A DNA stretch of 64,000 nucleotides from Cymbomonas tetramitiformis (Eukaryota; Chlorophyta; Pyramimonadophyceae; Pyramimonadales; Pyramimonadaceae), in NCBI GenBank assembly GCA_001247695.2, contig LGRX02033488.1, forward strand, positions 22,557-86,556. Direction: 5' to 3'. The position numbers and the translations under genes were made by a program. Position 1 is the stretch's first letter. Each line of letters starts with the position of its first letter. Positions 52,101-62,852 of this stretch are shown here, piece after piece. The notes beneath the pieces are model-generated. The model was not told the DNA's origin. It saw nothing but the letters and a program-made list of their open reading frames with translations, and ran no database searches.

Positions 52101-54818
52101 ACACGACGCCAGGTAGTGGCGAGAGAAACGGCCGCCAGAAAGACGACAAATCTCGCTCGTTCAAAAACGTCCATCCAGAGCGACGGTGGCTCCTTTAAAC
52201 GCCCGGGAGTCGAAGGACCGTCCACGGAGACTACTCAAGCACACGAGGCGGGAATCAGTTGCCGGAGACTCGGGACCAAAGGGCATACCCTCAGTTTCTT
52301 GGCCGTGGCCGTTAAGAATTCCAACATAAAGAAGGGAAGGATGGAACAGACATCGACCACGAACCATCCCCGAAGGTATCTCACAGTGATGGTTTTCACT
52401 TTGACCTCCAGCTTATTGGTCTGCACCCCACTCCCCCCTCGTTCAGCCGGACGGATGCCAAGGACAAAGTTGTCAAGCGCGAGCAAGGCCTCTTACAAAC
52501 TCTGCGAAGGGCGGCCTCAGCGCCAGCCAGTCCGTCCAGGCGGGAAAAAAGAATGCCACCGATTTTTGCAACAGACCACAGCCATCCACCTAATGGTGGT
52601 TTTGAGCCCTTCTCGGCGCCTCTCGCAACGATGCACAGAAACTAAGCTGCCCAAGGCTCTTCGACTTGGACGTGGCGCGAAAGTAGGAAGCACGATGCCG
52701 TACGGCAAATGATGTGAGTAAAACAAAGCGCCACGCAAGTGAGCCTGGCCTGAAGGTCGTGCTCGAGGAGTATCCGGGTATGGCTATAGCAGAGCGGCGA
52801 CAGGGGCACACATATGCGCGTGTGGCCATCGCAGGAGAATATGCGAATACAGAGCACGACACTTACCGCAGGGTTGTAGAAACCAGTATAAAAGTTGAGA
52901 ACAACGTCAAAAATGAAGGCGAGATCGAACATTCTATTCATGTAAAATAATAATCCAGAGCCTTTCCTGGGGTCGAACGAATGGCCCAGAAACGCGACCT
53001 GCAAGACGCGCCCTTACTACTGATCAATCTATAACACATACCCTGTGAACATAGTCATAACAGCAATGATGCGCCAAAAGGATTTGACATGACGCCTTTA
53101 CATCTTGAGCTGACGGTGCACAACTGCAGGTGGCTGAAGGAAAGGCCTCAGGTTTCCGTCAAGAACGAGTTGTCGACCTGCATGCACAAGGAGACTGCAA
53201 AACTGGTTGACTGCTCGTTGACTGCTCACCCCCCTGAAGGAGCGGAGTCGCTGCGAGTCCTTGGAAAGACCAATCTTGGCTCTGAACCAGGAGAACTAAT
53301 GCAGCATGCGAGAGCTCGCGGATCCGACGCAACACGCATGCCGCTCAGCTTCAAGGCGAGCGCTTCCCGGAGAGCGGTGCCGACACGAGCGCGGAAAATG
53401 CAGCTTACTCCGGCGCCTTTGAGCGATTCCACGTGTCAACCTGCCACTGGGGGCCTTCACCTAGTACAAGCATAGTACGAGTGCGGCGCGTGTAAGCTAG
53501 TCCTATCAGACACCGCAACTTACTTCGTATGGGGTGACGAACGCAATGAAGAAGAGCAGAAGTATCATGGCGAGGTCCCAACGCTTTTTGTATTTCCACT
53601 GAATATTCCACCGCCCCCAGTCCCAAACCAGGGCCAGAACACCTCCCTTTATGTCAGCATTGTTGCTGCCCTCGCAGCGCAAACGAAACACGGAGAGCGC
53701 ACAAACTTGCCCACGCACGGCGACTAGCAAGGAAAGCCACCCTCCTCCTCCTTCAGTTGAAATTGCAAGAGTCAAAACTATTTTTTACTTTCACTGGAAG
53801 ACGGCTGAGCTCGAACGAACTTGTGAGATAGCGATACCGGGAAACGACAGAGGCAGCCTCAATGTGGGCTGAAGTTGCACGGAGGAAAACGCAAGCCCAA
53901 TTTAACGAGGCTCGTGGGGCTCAACCTCTCAGATCGGAAGTAACGATTCAAGGCGCATGCTCGTGGGAAGGAAAATTGAAACAGGTTACAAGATGTGCCC
54001 CCTAAGTAAGAAGTCAAGAAGGAATGGTGACGGAAACCGACCTGCGGATCTATCACTCTATATTGGTTCCATAACTCCCACCCAGAGAGCACGGCGGGGT
54101 TTAGCTTAGGCGGAGTAGGTGGCTGATTAAAGCCAAAGCTTTGAGACGCCGAAAACGTAAAATTTTTGTTCATTGTCGAGAAAGCGCGGGCAGCTACTTG
54201 TACGCTGGAAGATGAAGTTGAAGCTCGACTCCCTGCGTTCGAAATATAAGTATCAAAGAGTATACAAGGCGATGTTCGCGTTTGCGAAGCTGTCGCCGTG
54301 TGTCAGTTCGACTCGTCTCTTTTCGGCTCCTAATGCTGCGTTGAGCAAGGCTGTGGTGCAAGTTCTCAACACAACCTTTCTTGCGGTCGACATCGTTTTG
54401 GGGGGCAACCAACAAGCCTGATAGGCGCGTGAAAGAAGAACAAATGTCTTCGCAAGATTCAGTGTTCGCTGTTTTGAGTTATGGGTTCAGGATGAGTTAT
54501 TAACGGTTTGGGAAGTGATGGCTTCCAATTCCCAAACTACGGTTGGAACAAGCGCTATCACACTAGAGTCGTGAGATATTTTGGAAATCTGCAGGAAACC
54601 TTTTCCACCAAGACGAATATTGACCGATGTAACCGTCAGGCCTGGGACTTATGACGAGACACGCCGGGCCGGACGGTAGTGAGTAACCTACCTTGAACTC
54701 GTTCGGCCGCCATCGCCGCAACCAAAGCATCCGAGTTTGCTGAATAGTCCTTAGGTGAGTCCGTGAAAGGCTCAATTTCATTGCTATGAACATCGGCGCC
54801 AGGAATGACGGAAGTCAT
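46118..54818 (-). CDS. Voltage-gated K+ channel of the CNBD superfamily (multi-exon)
   Basis: Membrane K+ channel of the EAG/HCN/plant-Shaker type. Exons placed by GT-AG sites and matching phase: 54818-54692 (tentative), 54196-54042, 53646-53524 (S1, ending VTPYE), 52998-52867 (S2), 52420-52289 (S3), 51931-51785 (S4 VLRLVRLLRLGKAWR, S5), 51449-51200 (pore TIGYGDI, S6), 49906-49695 (C-linker), 49463-49293 (cyclic-nucleotide domain start, FSPGEMVV), 47676-47548 (domain end, YSAHAITYVEASLLEK), 46774-46544 and 46372-46118 (IQ-like ARIIQTKWKK). Interior exons are 3n or phase-compatible, and junctions such as HWM-ACLWRYV and LSPSLWGK-LLLEVN read smoothly. GYGD predicts K+ selectivity. Arg/Lys at every third S4 position predicts voltage sensing. 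The exon with the RGxxE and FGE core of the nucleotide-binding domain is not found between 47.7 and 49.3 kb. The last visible exon ends with a donor (AAG|GTGGGT), so more exons should follow. The LINE lies there. Confidence 0.85.
46870..46984. repeat. 23-bp minisatellite in a channel intron, five copies
   Basis: Five copies of CAGACCCTGCTTCCGCGCTC plus three bases start at 46870, 46893, 46916, 46939 and 46962. It lies between the exons 47676-47548 and 46774-46544. Confidence 0.9.
47880..48757. repeat. ~43-bp minisatellite in a channel intron, about 20 copies
   Basis: The unit contains TGCATGCTATCTCCAGGGGA and GCCCCTGCCTGCACGCCACG. Copies after about 48480 are almost identical, while earlier ones vary in length. 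Reads as Cys/His/Pro-rich peptide repeats in any frame, but lies in the intron that should hold the missing nucleotide-domain exon, so it is not coding. Confidence 0.9.
48918..49061. repeat. 36-bp minisatellite in the same intron, four copies
   Basis: Four copies of CACCGGGCCTAAGGCACTGC plus TGCGCCTCCTTTCCGG run head to tail. One substitution is seen in the third copy, and a partial copy follows. Confidence 0.9.
49900..50935. repeat. ~73-bp minisatellite carrying repeated splice-acceptor sequence
   Basis: About 14 copies with units starting near 49904, 49979, 50050, 50126, 50200 and so on to 50928. On the minus (coding) strand each unit includes CCCTGCCACAGGT, the same sequence that forms the 3' splice site of the exon starting at 49906. 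The array therefore appears to be an expansion of the intron's own acceptor region. Confidence 0.9.
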
Positions 54819-56339
54819 TGACTGACTTCCTCGGCGGAATAAGTCCCAAGATTGGAAAGCCACCTTGTCGAAAGCCTAAAGCCCTACTTTATTTTTCTAC
54901 CATGGGTGGTATTCTTCGGTCAACTAAACGCACAGCTTCGCAAACCACCACCAGCATGAAATGGTCTACGAACATCCCGCCAAATAGCGCCGTGCAAACA
55001 ACCGTGTGAAATTCCAGTTGCTAGTCATCGACAGGAGCTTCTGACGAGAATTTTACGCGGTCAGGTCGTAACAAGCGTTCGAGGCCACGATGACGTCAAC
55101 GAGAAAAAAGATTTCTGAGAAACGTTTACAGCTTCGACTTCAGAGAAGAGCATGGCGTATCTGGGTGAAGCAGAGAGCCTATCACCCCAGTCTATCACCC
55201 CAGTGCAGGTCTGAAGGAAACGCACATTCGTCGTTACCCGTTTTCCAAAATAAGAGAGTAGAAAGCAAGAAAATAAGGTTCCGTGGCAAAGAGAGGTTCC
55301 GTCAGAGGAAGGAGACTAAACGGTTTCACAGAAGGACATTCAAGGAAACTCGAGCTGCCTCACACTAAGTAGCTCAGGTGAGGTAAGCAGTATTCGATAT
55401 TTCTCATCAGTTGCAAATTCATAGGGGAAATTCCCAAATTATTGCGATCATCATAACCATGAAAATTGTTTGCACCTCTGGGAACGGGTTGGCAAAAGAA
55501 TCTCGATTAGGGTACAAGTTCTATGATCAATGATGTTCCTCAGTCATACTTTTACCATCGCGTGCCGTTCCGTTCCAAGCCGTTCTCTGGCTCTGCTCTC
55601 TACACTCTTGTGTTGTCTGAATCGGAATGTTTTTCACTTTTTCTGGACTCATCGCTCCGATCCCTTTCAACTTTCGAGTCTGGACTCTCGATGACCAATC
55701 GCGAATTGGAATACCGAACAGCTATACACAATACAGTAGAGAGTAGTTATACAGTCTCAGGATATAGATAGGTCGTGGAGAATATAAACGTCTCGGCGCG
55801 ATAACGCCCGTATAGCGTATTCGTATTATCAATTATGATCATGAACGCTGCTCGCATGCTGAAGCGCTCCCAGCCGACGTGTCACCGAAGGTGTAAAACC
55901 ATTATACCCTCCCGTCTCCGACGGAGGGCCCATGCGGCGTTTAATGTTGTGTCGTCGAGTACGTCCGTCACACTTTTGTGATCAGGTAGGTGGTCGCCAG
56001 GTTTTACGACATGTGACGCAGTTCGCAAAGCTCCCAGAATGAAAGTTGGTGACAGTGTCATGAGCGTTGGGAATTATACACAGGAGCTCGCAGAGCTCGA
56101 GCTCCCAGAGAGCAAGTTGGTGACAGTCTGACAGAGTGCAAGTTGGTGACAGTCTGAGACAGTGCCAGTGCAGTGCAGTGCAGTGTCACAGGACACGGTG
56201 ACGATGACGCCCGCAAAGCGTTGTCGTTGTCGATGTCGTCGACACGTTGTGTTCAGATAGGTGTTCGCCAAGTTTCACGACATGTGACGCAGTCTGCAAA
56301 GCTCCTAGAGTGCTAGTTGATGACACAGTCACCCAAAAA

Positions 56340-56612
56340 GAAAGTGTACTAACGGGGTGTAGCGGAGCCCCACTGGCTCAGTCTGAAAAAAAAAAAAAGT
56401 GTACTATCTGGGGTGTGGGGCGGAGCCCCCCACTGGCTCAGACTGGAAAAAAAAGTGTACTTGGGGTAGGGCGGAGCCCCACTGGGCTCAGACTGGAAAA
56501 AAAAGTGTACTTTCAAAGGGCCCCCCAATCGGGCTCGATCCGGAAAAAAAAAGTGTACTTTCGGGGGGGTGTGGGGGCGCGGAGCCCCCCCACTGGGCTC
56601 AGACTGCAAAAA
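56340..56612. repeat. GC-hairpin / poly-A tandem repeat, about five copies
   Basis: Units of about 55-70 bp combine GTGTACTT, a GC hairpin (GGGGCGGAGCCCC), ACTGGGCTCAGACTG and an A-run. A second cluster of the same family lies at 62390-62545. Confidence 0.8.
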
Positions 56613-56892
56613 CGGACATAAATTGCAAAAACGGTCACGATTCTGCAAAAGCCGACACTGGCGCGTCAGACGAAATATGATATTTGCTTGACTTGTGTAG
56701 ACATGGGGCCACCACCGTTAAGCACTGTACAAAACGACATAAACTGCACAGAACGACAGAATTCTGTAAAAAAAACCACTGGCGCGTCAGACGGAAGTGA
56801 ACGAGTCATTCAACGATGAAGACGGACAGGTTTGGCGGCCCCGTCACAACCGCTGTGGTCAACGTTCCTCGGAATTCATGGTCACGAATTTC

Positions 56893-56936
56893 AGATTCAT
56901 GGTCATGAATTCTAAATTCATGACCATGAATTTCTG
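56893..56936. repeat. Inverted repeat ATTCATGGTCATGAAT
   Basis: ATTCATGGTCATGAAT and its exact complement are separated by six bases within a longer imperfect palindrome. Additional ATTCATGGTC(A/G)CGAATT copies lie on both sides. It is a likely cruciform or hairpin. Confidence 0.75.
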
Positions 56937-57232
56937 ATTCATGGTCGCGAATTTTTAGCTTTCGCGAATACTGCACGTCGGATCAACTTTACATTCGAGC
57001 GACACTGACCCAGAATCCCAGATTCGATCGCCGTCCCACGCAGAAATCGAACTTATCGCGAAATGTGTCAGTCCCATTTAGGCAACCTGTAACTTTAGGC
57101 AACCTTTAACGAACTGCTTGCTGGCTGCTGTTTTTTTCAATATAATATATCGACGTCGTAGTCGATAATATTCGTATTTTTGTAGTCGTTTTCCGTCCTT
57201 CCCGCCGTCCGTCCGTCCCTCCGTATATAAAT

Positions 57233-59105
57233 ATGGCCGATAATATTGTTGGAGAATGGGATAGCGCGCAAGGCGAAGCGGAAAGGGTACGTTGCGTGGT
57301 GTTGCCGTTGAAAATTGCTTGAAAGAAACATCATCCTTTGCAACGAGTTGTTTGCGGACCCAAGGTCGGAACTCTCGTTTGCATTCATACCATCGCCTGC
57401 GGATCTAAGATCGAGGCAGTTTATCCACTAACTATACCACCTGCGGACCTAAGGTCGAGGTGTGTTTGCCATGGTAGTGATAGGTCTTAGGGTTTTCTTT
57501 GAATATGCTCCATGATGGGCGGAAGCGCTGCGCAAAATCTTAAAAATTACGGTTTGTTTTGCGGTGCAGGTATTGCCGTTGATGTCGGGTGCGGTTGGAA
57601 GCGAGGAGCAAGCTAATCGAGAGCTATTGCGTTTTGCGATGAACCAAGGAGGTATCCCGGTCATCTTTCTCACCCACGACGAGCTCAAGGCCTTCGAGTC
57701 TGGCTCGTTGTCGAAAGTGTTACGAAAGTATGTAGTGCACAATTCTAACGACAATTTTGTCGTTCTCGTGGCTGCCTCTCGGGACTTCGTGACTCAAGCG
57801 AAAGAGGGCTCAAGAATTCTTGGGCTCTTGTTACTCGGTCCCTTCTTTTCCTTGAGGGATCCCCTGTTCGCTGATTTGAGCCCCTGGACATTCGAGGAAT
57901 ATCAGGGGTTGCGCGACGATAGGCGTGCCTTAATGCGCGCAACCCTGAACGAAAAGGTAGCCGCGAAAACTTGGTGGAGCCCCCACTTCGACCCAAGGGC
58001 AGTCGATGTGCCCACGTACGCGTTTCGCGTGCAAATGATTTTATTGTTTCCTCCACCCCTCGATGAAAAGCGAGTGGTGTTGGAGCCCGAAGTCTTGAGC
58101 CAAAAGAGCAACGGCCAATTTTTCAACGACAACCTTTTCCATGCCCTCGCAAGTCTCTTGGATAGACAAGTCTACAACAAGAGGGCCACGAGGCCATTCA
58201 AAGCGGTGTATGGGCCTTCCGCTAGTGGGCCTCCAATACAACAAGAGCAATTCGACTTGTTATTTTATGGTGGCGCCCCATCTTTGGTCTCCAAGACATT
58301 CGCTCAATCGCCTCCCACCTTCCTCCAATCGCCTCCCACCTTCCTTCCCCTAGTGCCTTCAAGGGATCCCTTGACCCTTGACCTAGGCAAAGTGCGCATC
58401 GCCTCAAGGCACTCCGAGTCCGGCCGTGCTTTTTTATTGGAATACCTTCAAAGCAAGGCCAAGGAATGCGCGGGGGGAAAGGATGCCTTAGGCGAGGCCG
58501 TTAGCTTTTGGTTTGGGTGTGGTTTGATGCCGAACCAACCCTTTGGCTACCGCCTTAGCAAGTCCGACGTGCAACCGCCGGATCTTGTTATGGCTAGCCT
58601 TATGCTATTGGCCACACAAGAGGCCAATCGTGGGCGGCATGACGTCAACCCGTTCCAAGTGAATGCGGTACACGTCCATGTCTTGCCCAAGGCGCACAAT
58701 TCGGCTCGTGTGGAGGTGGATTTTGCCTTCAAAAAGGACTACCAAAGTTTTCTTTTTTTTAAGGATCATTTGCGGGTAGTCCTTGTTGTTTTTGACAAGA
58801 CCGCCGAGGAAGAGGCACCCGCGGAGTCCACGGGGGTGGATCCTACCACCTTCTCCATTCCCAAGGAGCCTCGGCCACCAACATCGGTGGACTTGAAGTT
58901 CAATGCCCTCAACAAGTTGAGTGTTGGGAGTGGGGAGATGTTGGTCTTGAGTGGAGACATCGCAACCAAGGGCTTCAAAGTTCTTGCGGCCAAGAAACCC
59001 ATGGGGGTCCGTGGTGTCATGGTGTTCCATATGTGGGATACGGATACCCTTGTCACAACAAATAGAAACTTGAAAAGAAATGCCGATGACTTAAGTGCCG
59101 TGTAA
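57233..59105 (+). CDS. Unrecognised protein, two exons (529 residues)
   Basis: ATG at 57233 begins MADNIVGEWDSAQGEAER. An AGG|GTACGT donor at 57287 and a GCGGTGCAG acceptor at 57569 define a 283-bp intron, and the frame joins to VLPLMSGAVGSEEQ. Exon 2 (57570-59105) is a clean 511-codon frame. The alternative is an unspliced start at the ATG at 57582 (MSGAVG). The sequence looks globular: GGIPVIFLTHDELKAFE, FVVLVAASRDFV, and late FGCGLMPNQPFGYRLS. A short internal duplication encodes SPPTF twice near 58310-58345. No domain, signal peptide or membrane span is recognised. A TATATAAATA sequence just upstream (57224-57233) is too close to the ATG for a standard TATA box. Coding status is well supported; function is unknown. 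Confidence 0.7.
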
Positions 59106-59321
59106 ACCACTTCATTCATAGTGAGTATTAACACTTAACTTCTTGTGCTTTGCAATAGTTGTATTCTTGATATCCGTATGCTTCCTTTCCTTCTTTATGT
59201 ATGTGTTCATAACACTTAGGATAACTATCCTAACTAGCCTTGCTTTGCTTCTATTCTTGATAAGAGCATATGAGCATCCATATTCCTTTGCTTGTTTCAT
59301 TATGTAGGTGCATAAATAACT

Positions 59322-60377
59322 TTGCATACTTTAAATATTCTCATATTATCAGATTTTGGGTTTCACTTATCCTATCACCACGAACAATATATCGTTGTGT
59401 TCGTCTATAAAATCCCTTTATGTATGCAAAGTTTCATCCCAAAAGACCTCGTGACTCAAAAGTTATTCACGGTCAAGATACCCTATTATTTACGGCTCGT
59501 ATATAGCCCCAAGAAATGGGTATCAGATTTTGGGTTTCACTTATCCTATCACAACGAACAATATATCGTTGTGTTCGTCTATAAAATCCCTTTATGTATG
59601 CAAAGTTTCATTCCAAAAGACCTCGTGACTCAAAAGTTATTCACGGTCAAGATACCTTATTATTTACGGCTCGTATATAGCCACAAGAAATGGGTATCAG
59701 ATTTTCGGTTTCACTTATCCTATCACAACGAACAATATATCGTTGTGTTCGTCTATAAAATCCCTTTATGTATGCAAAGTTTCATCCCAAAAGACCTCGT
59801 GACTCAAAAGTTATTCACGGTCAAGATACCATATTATTTACGGCTCGTATATAGCCACAAGAAATGGGTATCAGATTTTCGGTTTCACTTATCCTATCAC
59901 AACGAACAATATATCGTTGTGTTCGTCTATAAAATCCCTTTATGTATGCAAAGTTTCATCCCAAAAGACCTCGTGACTCAAAAGTTATTCACGGTCAAGA
60001 TACCCTATTATTTACGGCTCGTATATAGCCCCAAGAAATGGGTATCAGATTTTGGGTTTCACTTATCCTATCACAACGAACAATATATCGTTGTGTTCGT
60101 CTATAAAATCCCTTTATGTATGCAAAGTTTCATCCCAAAAGACCTCGTGACTCAAAAGTTATTCACGGTCAAGATACCCTATTATTCACGGCTCGTATAT
60201 AGCCACAAGATATGGGTATCAGATTTTGGGTTTCACTTATCCTATCACAACGAACAATATATCGTTGTGTTCGTCTATAAAATCCCTTTATGTATGCAAA
60301 GTTTCATTCCCAAAAGACCTCGTGACTCAAAAGTTATTCACGGTCAAGATACCCTATTATTTACGGCTCGTATATAG
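59322..60377 (+). other. Open frame across the 174-bp repeat (58-residue units)
   Basis: The frame is uninterrupted for 351 codons through six units of DFGFHLSYHNEQYIVVFVYK-type sequence, each exactly 58 codons. A one-base insertion in unit 6 (near 60308) shifts it out of frame, and unit 7 is open in a shifted frame (the 60226-60591 open frame). The start is not convincing and unit-to-unit differences are few and partly silent. Either this is a real repeat protein or a satellite that is open by chance and kept open by its multiple-of-three period. I favour the second at present. Confidence 0.35.
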
Positions 60378-60537
60378 CCACAAGAAATGGGTATCAGATT
60401 TTGGGTTTCACTTATCCTATCACAACGAACAATATATCGTTGTGTTCGTCTATAAAATCCCTTTATGTATGCAAAGTTTCATTCCAAAAGACCTCGTGAC
60501 TCAAAAGTTATTCACGGTCAAGATACCATATTATTAT
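59349..60537. repeat. 174-bp tandem repeat, six full copies and one partial
   Basis: Units start at 59349, 59523, 59697, 59871, 60045, 60219 and 60394. The copies are more than about 97% alike by eye. Each includes an imperfect hairpin around CGAACAATATATCGTTGTGT. The last unit is cut at about 60537, where a different sequence begins. Confidence 0.95.
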
Positions 60538-60570
60538 GTTTACTGTTCAGCTGTTCAGCTGTTCAGCTGT

Positions 60571-60723
60571 TCACCGCATGCACCGCCCTAGACGACACTC
60601 AAATATATACGTGATAACATTTCACCGCATGCACCGCCCTAGACGACACTCAAATATATACGTGATAACATTTCACCGCATGCACCGCCCTAGACGACAC
60701 TCAAATATGTATGTGATAACATA
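60571..60723. repeat. 51-bp tandem repeat, three copies
   Basis: Three copies start at 60571, 60622 and 60673 (TCACCGCATGCACCGCCCTA and following). They are preceded by three TTCAGCTG units. The array sits immediately upstream of the next gene and may contain its promoter. Confidence 0.9.
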
Positions 60724-60804
60724 TGTCGGCGGATCCTCACGTGTATCACTCTCGCGGTTTCAACAGATTCCGAAGACTCCTCAACGGACCGTTGCAATTG
60801 CGGT

Positions 60805-61977
60805 ATGCCGGACAAGAAGGGTCAACTTGTAATATGCAAGGATGCCAACCCCAGCCATGTCCCCGGGGAGAGGTGCACCCGGAAGCGCATGCATAAAGAG
60901 CTGCGATGCTATCGATGCGCCGGCCGCAGGCGAGGCACAAAGCAGCTGGACGAGTTCAACCGCGAAACCGCCATCGGCTTCGCCGCGCCCTTTACCTTGG
61001 CTTTACCCGAAGCTACGGACGCCCATCTTCGAGAGCGGTTCGCGAGCATGTGGACGGAAGCCTTGGACAAGATAAAGAACTGGGAAAGACTGCCACCGGG
61101 GGTTGTACCCTTGACCGGGGGCAAACTTGAGGTTTTCCACTCTTCTGCGGGAAGCGGAAGCTCGAAGCTGCAAACCGAATTCTATGATACCGTCCTGTTC
61201 GAGGAAGACCGAAAGCATCTAGACATCTTCGTGGACACCCTCAAGGAGCAGCTCCTTCAACGCGTTAAGGGAGACTACCTACTTGAGAATAGTGCTTTTC
61301 TTATCAACATGGACCTGGTGCAGCAGAAATCCAGGGGCAAGAAGGAGGTCGTTCTCTCGACCCTATCGGGTTGGCAACCATGGCATCCGGACCAACCGAT
61401 GAACACACCCCTCGACGCACCCGCCCATCACTTGGCGGTTATCGGTCATCTTGGCCCAGCCTCTCCGACAAGAATCTGTACCGCCCCGCACATGGCCGTC
61501 GATGAGTTGTGCCAACGATTGGGCGCATCCAACCTTGAAGGAAGCACCCCCGACAAGCTTGCTTGCGATAGGGACTTCTTGGAGCAGTGTCCGCTCATGT
61601 TCCCCAAGGAATACCTCGATGCCTTCGCCGCGGATGTTGGCGGAAAGGCGCGAGTGCAGTTGGGCGATTGCGCTCTTGTCGGCGGGGTACACCAAGGGGT
61701 CGCCAACTCGGATCGCACGCCTAGGGTTGTTTTCTCCGCGAACTTGGCCTTGCGGGGTGTGGCCTCCTACAACCCGGATGTGCAGTACAACCCGGCGAAC
61801 ACGGCCTTGTATTGGGGGTTTTGGGAATTCGGCGTCAAGGAGTACGTCAAATACCTCTTAGCGGGCACGGACCTCGCTGCCACATGCGATGCACGACACC
61901 AGATGATTCTCAAGTCCTTGGCGGTGGATGTTTCAAACGGCTTGAAGAAGGCAGTTGACGGCGCCGCTAACAGTTAG
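60805..61977 (+). CDS. Likely 2-oxoglutarate/Fe(II) dioxygenase with Cys-rich N-terminus
   Basis: 390 codons from ATG 60805; the frame is open further upstream (CNCGM precedes it), so the start could be earlier. Residues 1-40 have Cys and His residues (C11, H18, C24, H30, C35, C38) that could bind zinc. In the C-terminal half, GWQPWHPDQP (H194, D196), GGVHQG (H296) and SDRTPRVVF (Arg 304 or 307) follow the HxD...H...R pattern of 2OG/Fe(II) oxygenases. GDCALVGG just before the distal His is also typical. Substrate cannot be read from sequence: such enzymes hydroxylate proteins, lipids or nucleic-acid bases. The family call rests on spacing and motif order and needs a profile search. No introns or membrane spans are seen. 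Confidence 0.6.
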   Translation: MPDKKGQLVICKDANPSHVPGERCTRKRMHKELRCYRCAGRRRGTKQLDEFNRETAIGFAAPFTLALPEATDAHLRERFASMWTEALDKIKNWERLPPGVVPLTGGKLEVFHSSAGSGSSKLQTEFYDTVLFEEDRKHLDIFVDTLKEQLLQRVKGDYLLENSAFLINMDLVQQKSRGKKEVVLSTLSGWQPWHPDQPMNTPLDAPAHHLAVIGHLGPASPTRICTAPHMAVDELCQRLGASNLEGSTPDKLACDRDFLEQCPLMFPKEYLDAFAADVGGKARVQLGDCALVGGVHQGVANSDRTPRVVFSANLALRGVASYNPDVQYNPANTALYWGFWEFGVKEYVKYLLAGTDLAATCDARHQMILKSLAVDVSNGLKKAVDGAANS

Positions 61978-62852
61978 GAAAGTAGGAAAGTAGGAAAGCT
62001 ACGAATAACTAGGCGAAATAACGGGACACTCGAAACACCTAGATGTAAAACCGTACTAACATTTTAAAGTGTGTATTCAAATGGACATGCTACTACACAT
62101 CACGCTCGTGGTGTGTCGCCAACCATGTTGTGCCTGGCAAACATGAATTCGCTCTGCGTTATTTAAGACCGTGCATTCCGGTTTGAGATTTTGATATATG
62201 CACGCTTGATGCATGTCTCGGATATATTGTGAGTTCCGGTTTCTTGATATTCATGTCCGTGATATCGTGAGTATCGTTATTTCATATTCCGGATGTCATT
62301 TGTTCATGGAATATCTCATCATATGGTTGATATTTGGGGGATTGGTATCCTCTAATGCACAAATGTTTTGTTAATGGGCTCGGTTTGGAAAATAAAAAAT
62401 GTACTTAGGGGGGGTGGGGGGCGAGGCCCCACGGGCTTAGATTGGGGGAAAAAAGCGTACTTATTGTGGGGTGTGGGGGCGGAGCCCCCACCGTCAAAAA
62501 GAAAAGTGTACTTACGTGGGGTGTAAAAGGAGCCCCCACCGGCTCCTTCAGTCCGGAATCCGTGATTGCTACTGAAATTGTGCGTTAATGAAGTTTCCGA
62601 TGTTGATAACGTTTCGCAAAAACATTCCGTAGTTATGGGGGGAGCCTGCGAGAATATGCGAGAATATTTCACACAATAGCCGATTTCGATGGTAGTATGT
62701 ATTCATCCGTGCTTGACGACTCCCGAAAATATGTTGTAAATCTTCTCATGCCGTGGCAATGGCTCCGCATATTTTCGGTGGTCCAACATTCTTAACTTTG
62801 GTTATTCGGTGTCTTTGATATACAGGCAATTGAAGATTGGTGACTCTGCCTG
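61978..62852. other. Intergenic region with GC-hairpin repeats
   Basis: No gene is seen. Three short AGGAAAGT units lie just after the preceding stop. The GC-hairpin repeat cluster at 62390-62545 is listed separately. The rest is AT-rich. Confidence 0.55.
62390..62545. repeat. Second cluster of the GC-hairpin / A-run repeat
   Basis: About three units contain AAAAGTGTACTTA, GTGGGGTGTGGGGGCGGAGC and CCCCACCGGCT, matching the family at 56340-56612. This indicates a dispersed repeat family. Confidence 0.75.

Larger units (their letters stand above)
54819..57232. other. Intergenic region upstream of the channel gene
   Basis: No gene can be supported. A basic open frame at 55090-55368 has no recognisable features. 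Two diverged direct copies of about 75 bp, containing CACGACATGTGACGCAG, lie at about 55991-56060 and 56262-56330. The hairpin and the GC-hairpin array are listed separately. Confidence 0.5.

Noticed and set aside
55090..55368. Basic open frame upstream of the channel gene
   Set aside because: Arg/Lys-rich low complexity with no start context or homologous motif. Probably a chance frame.
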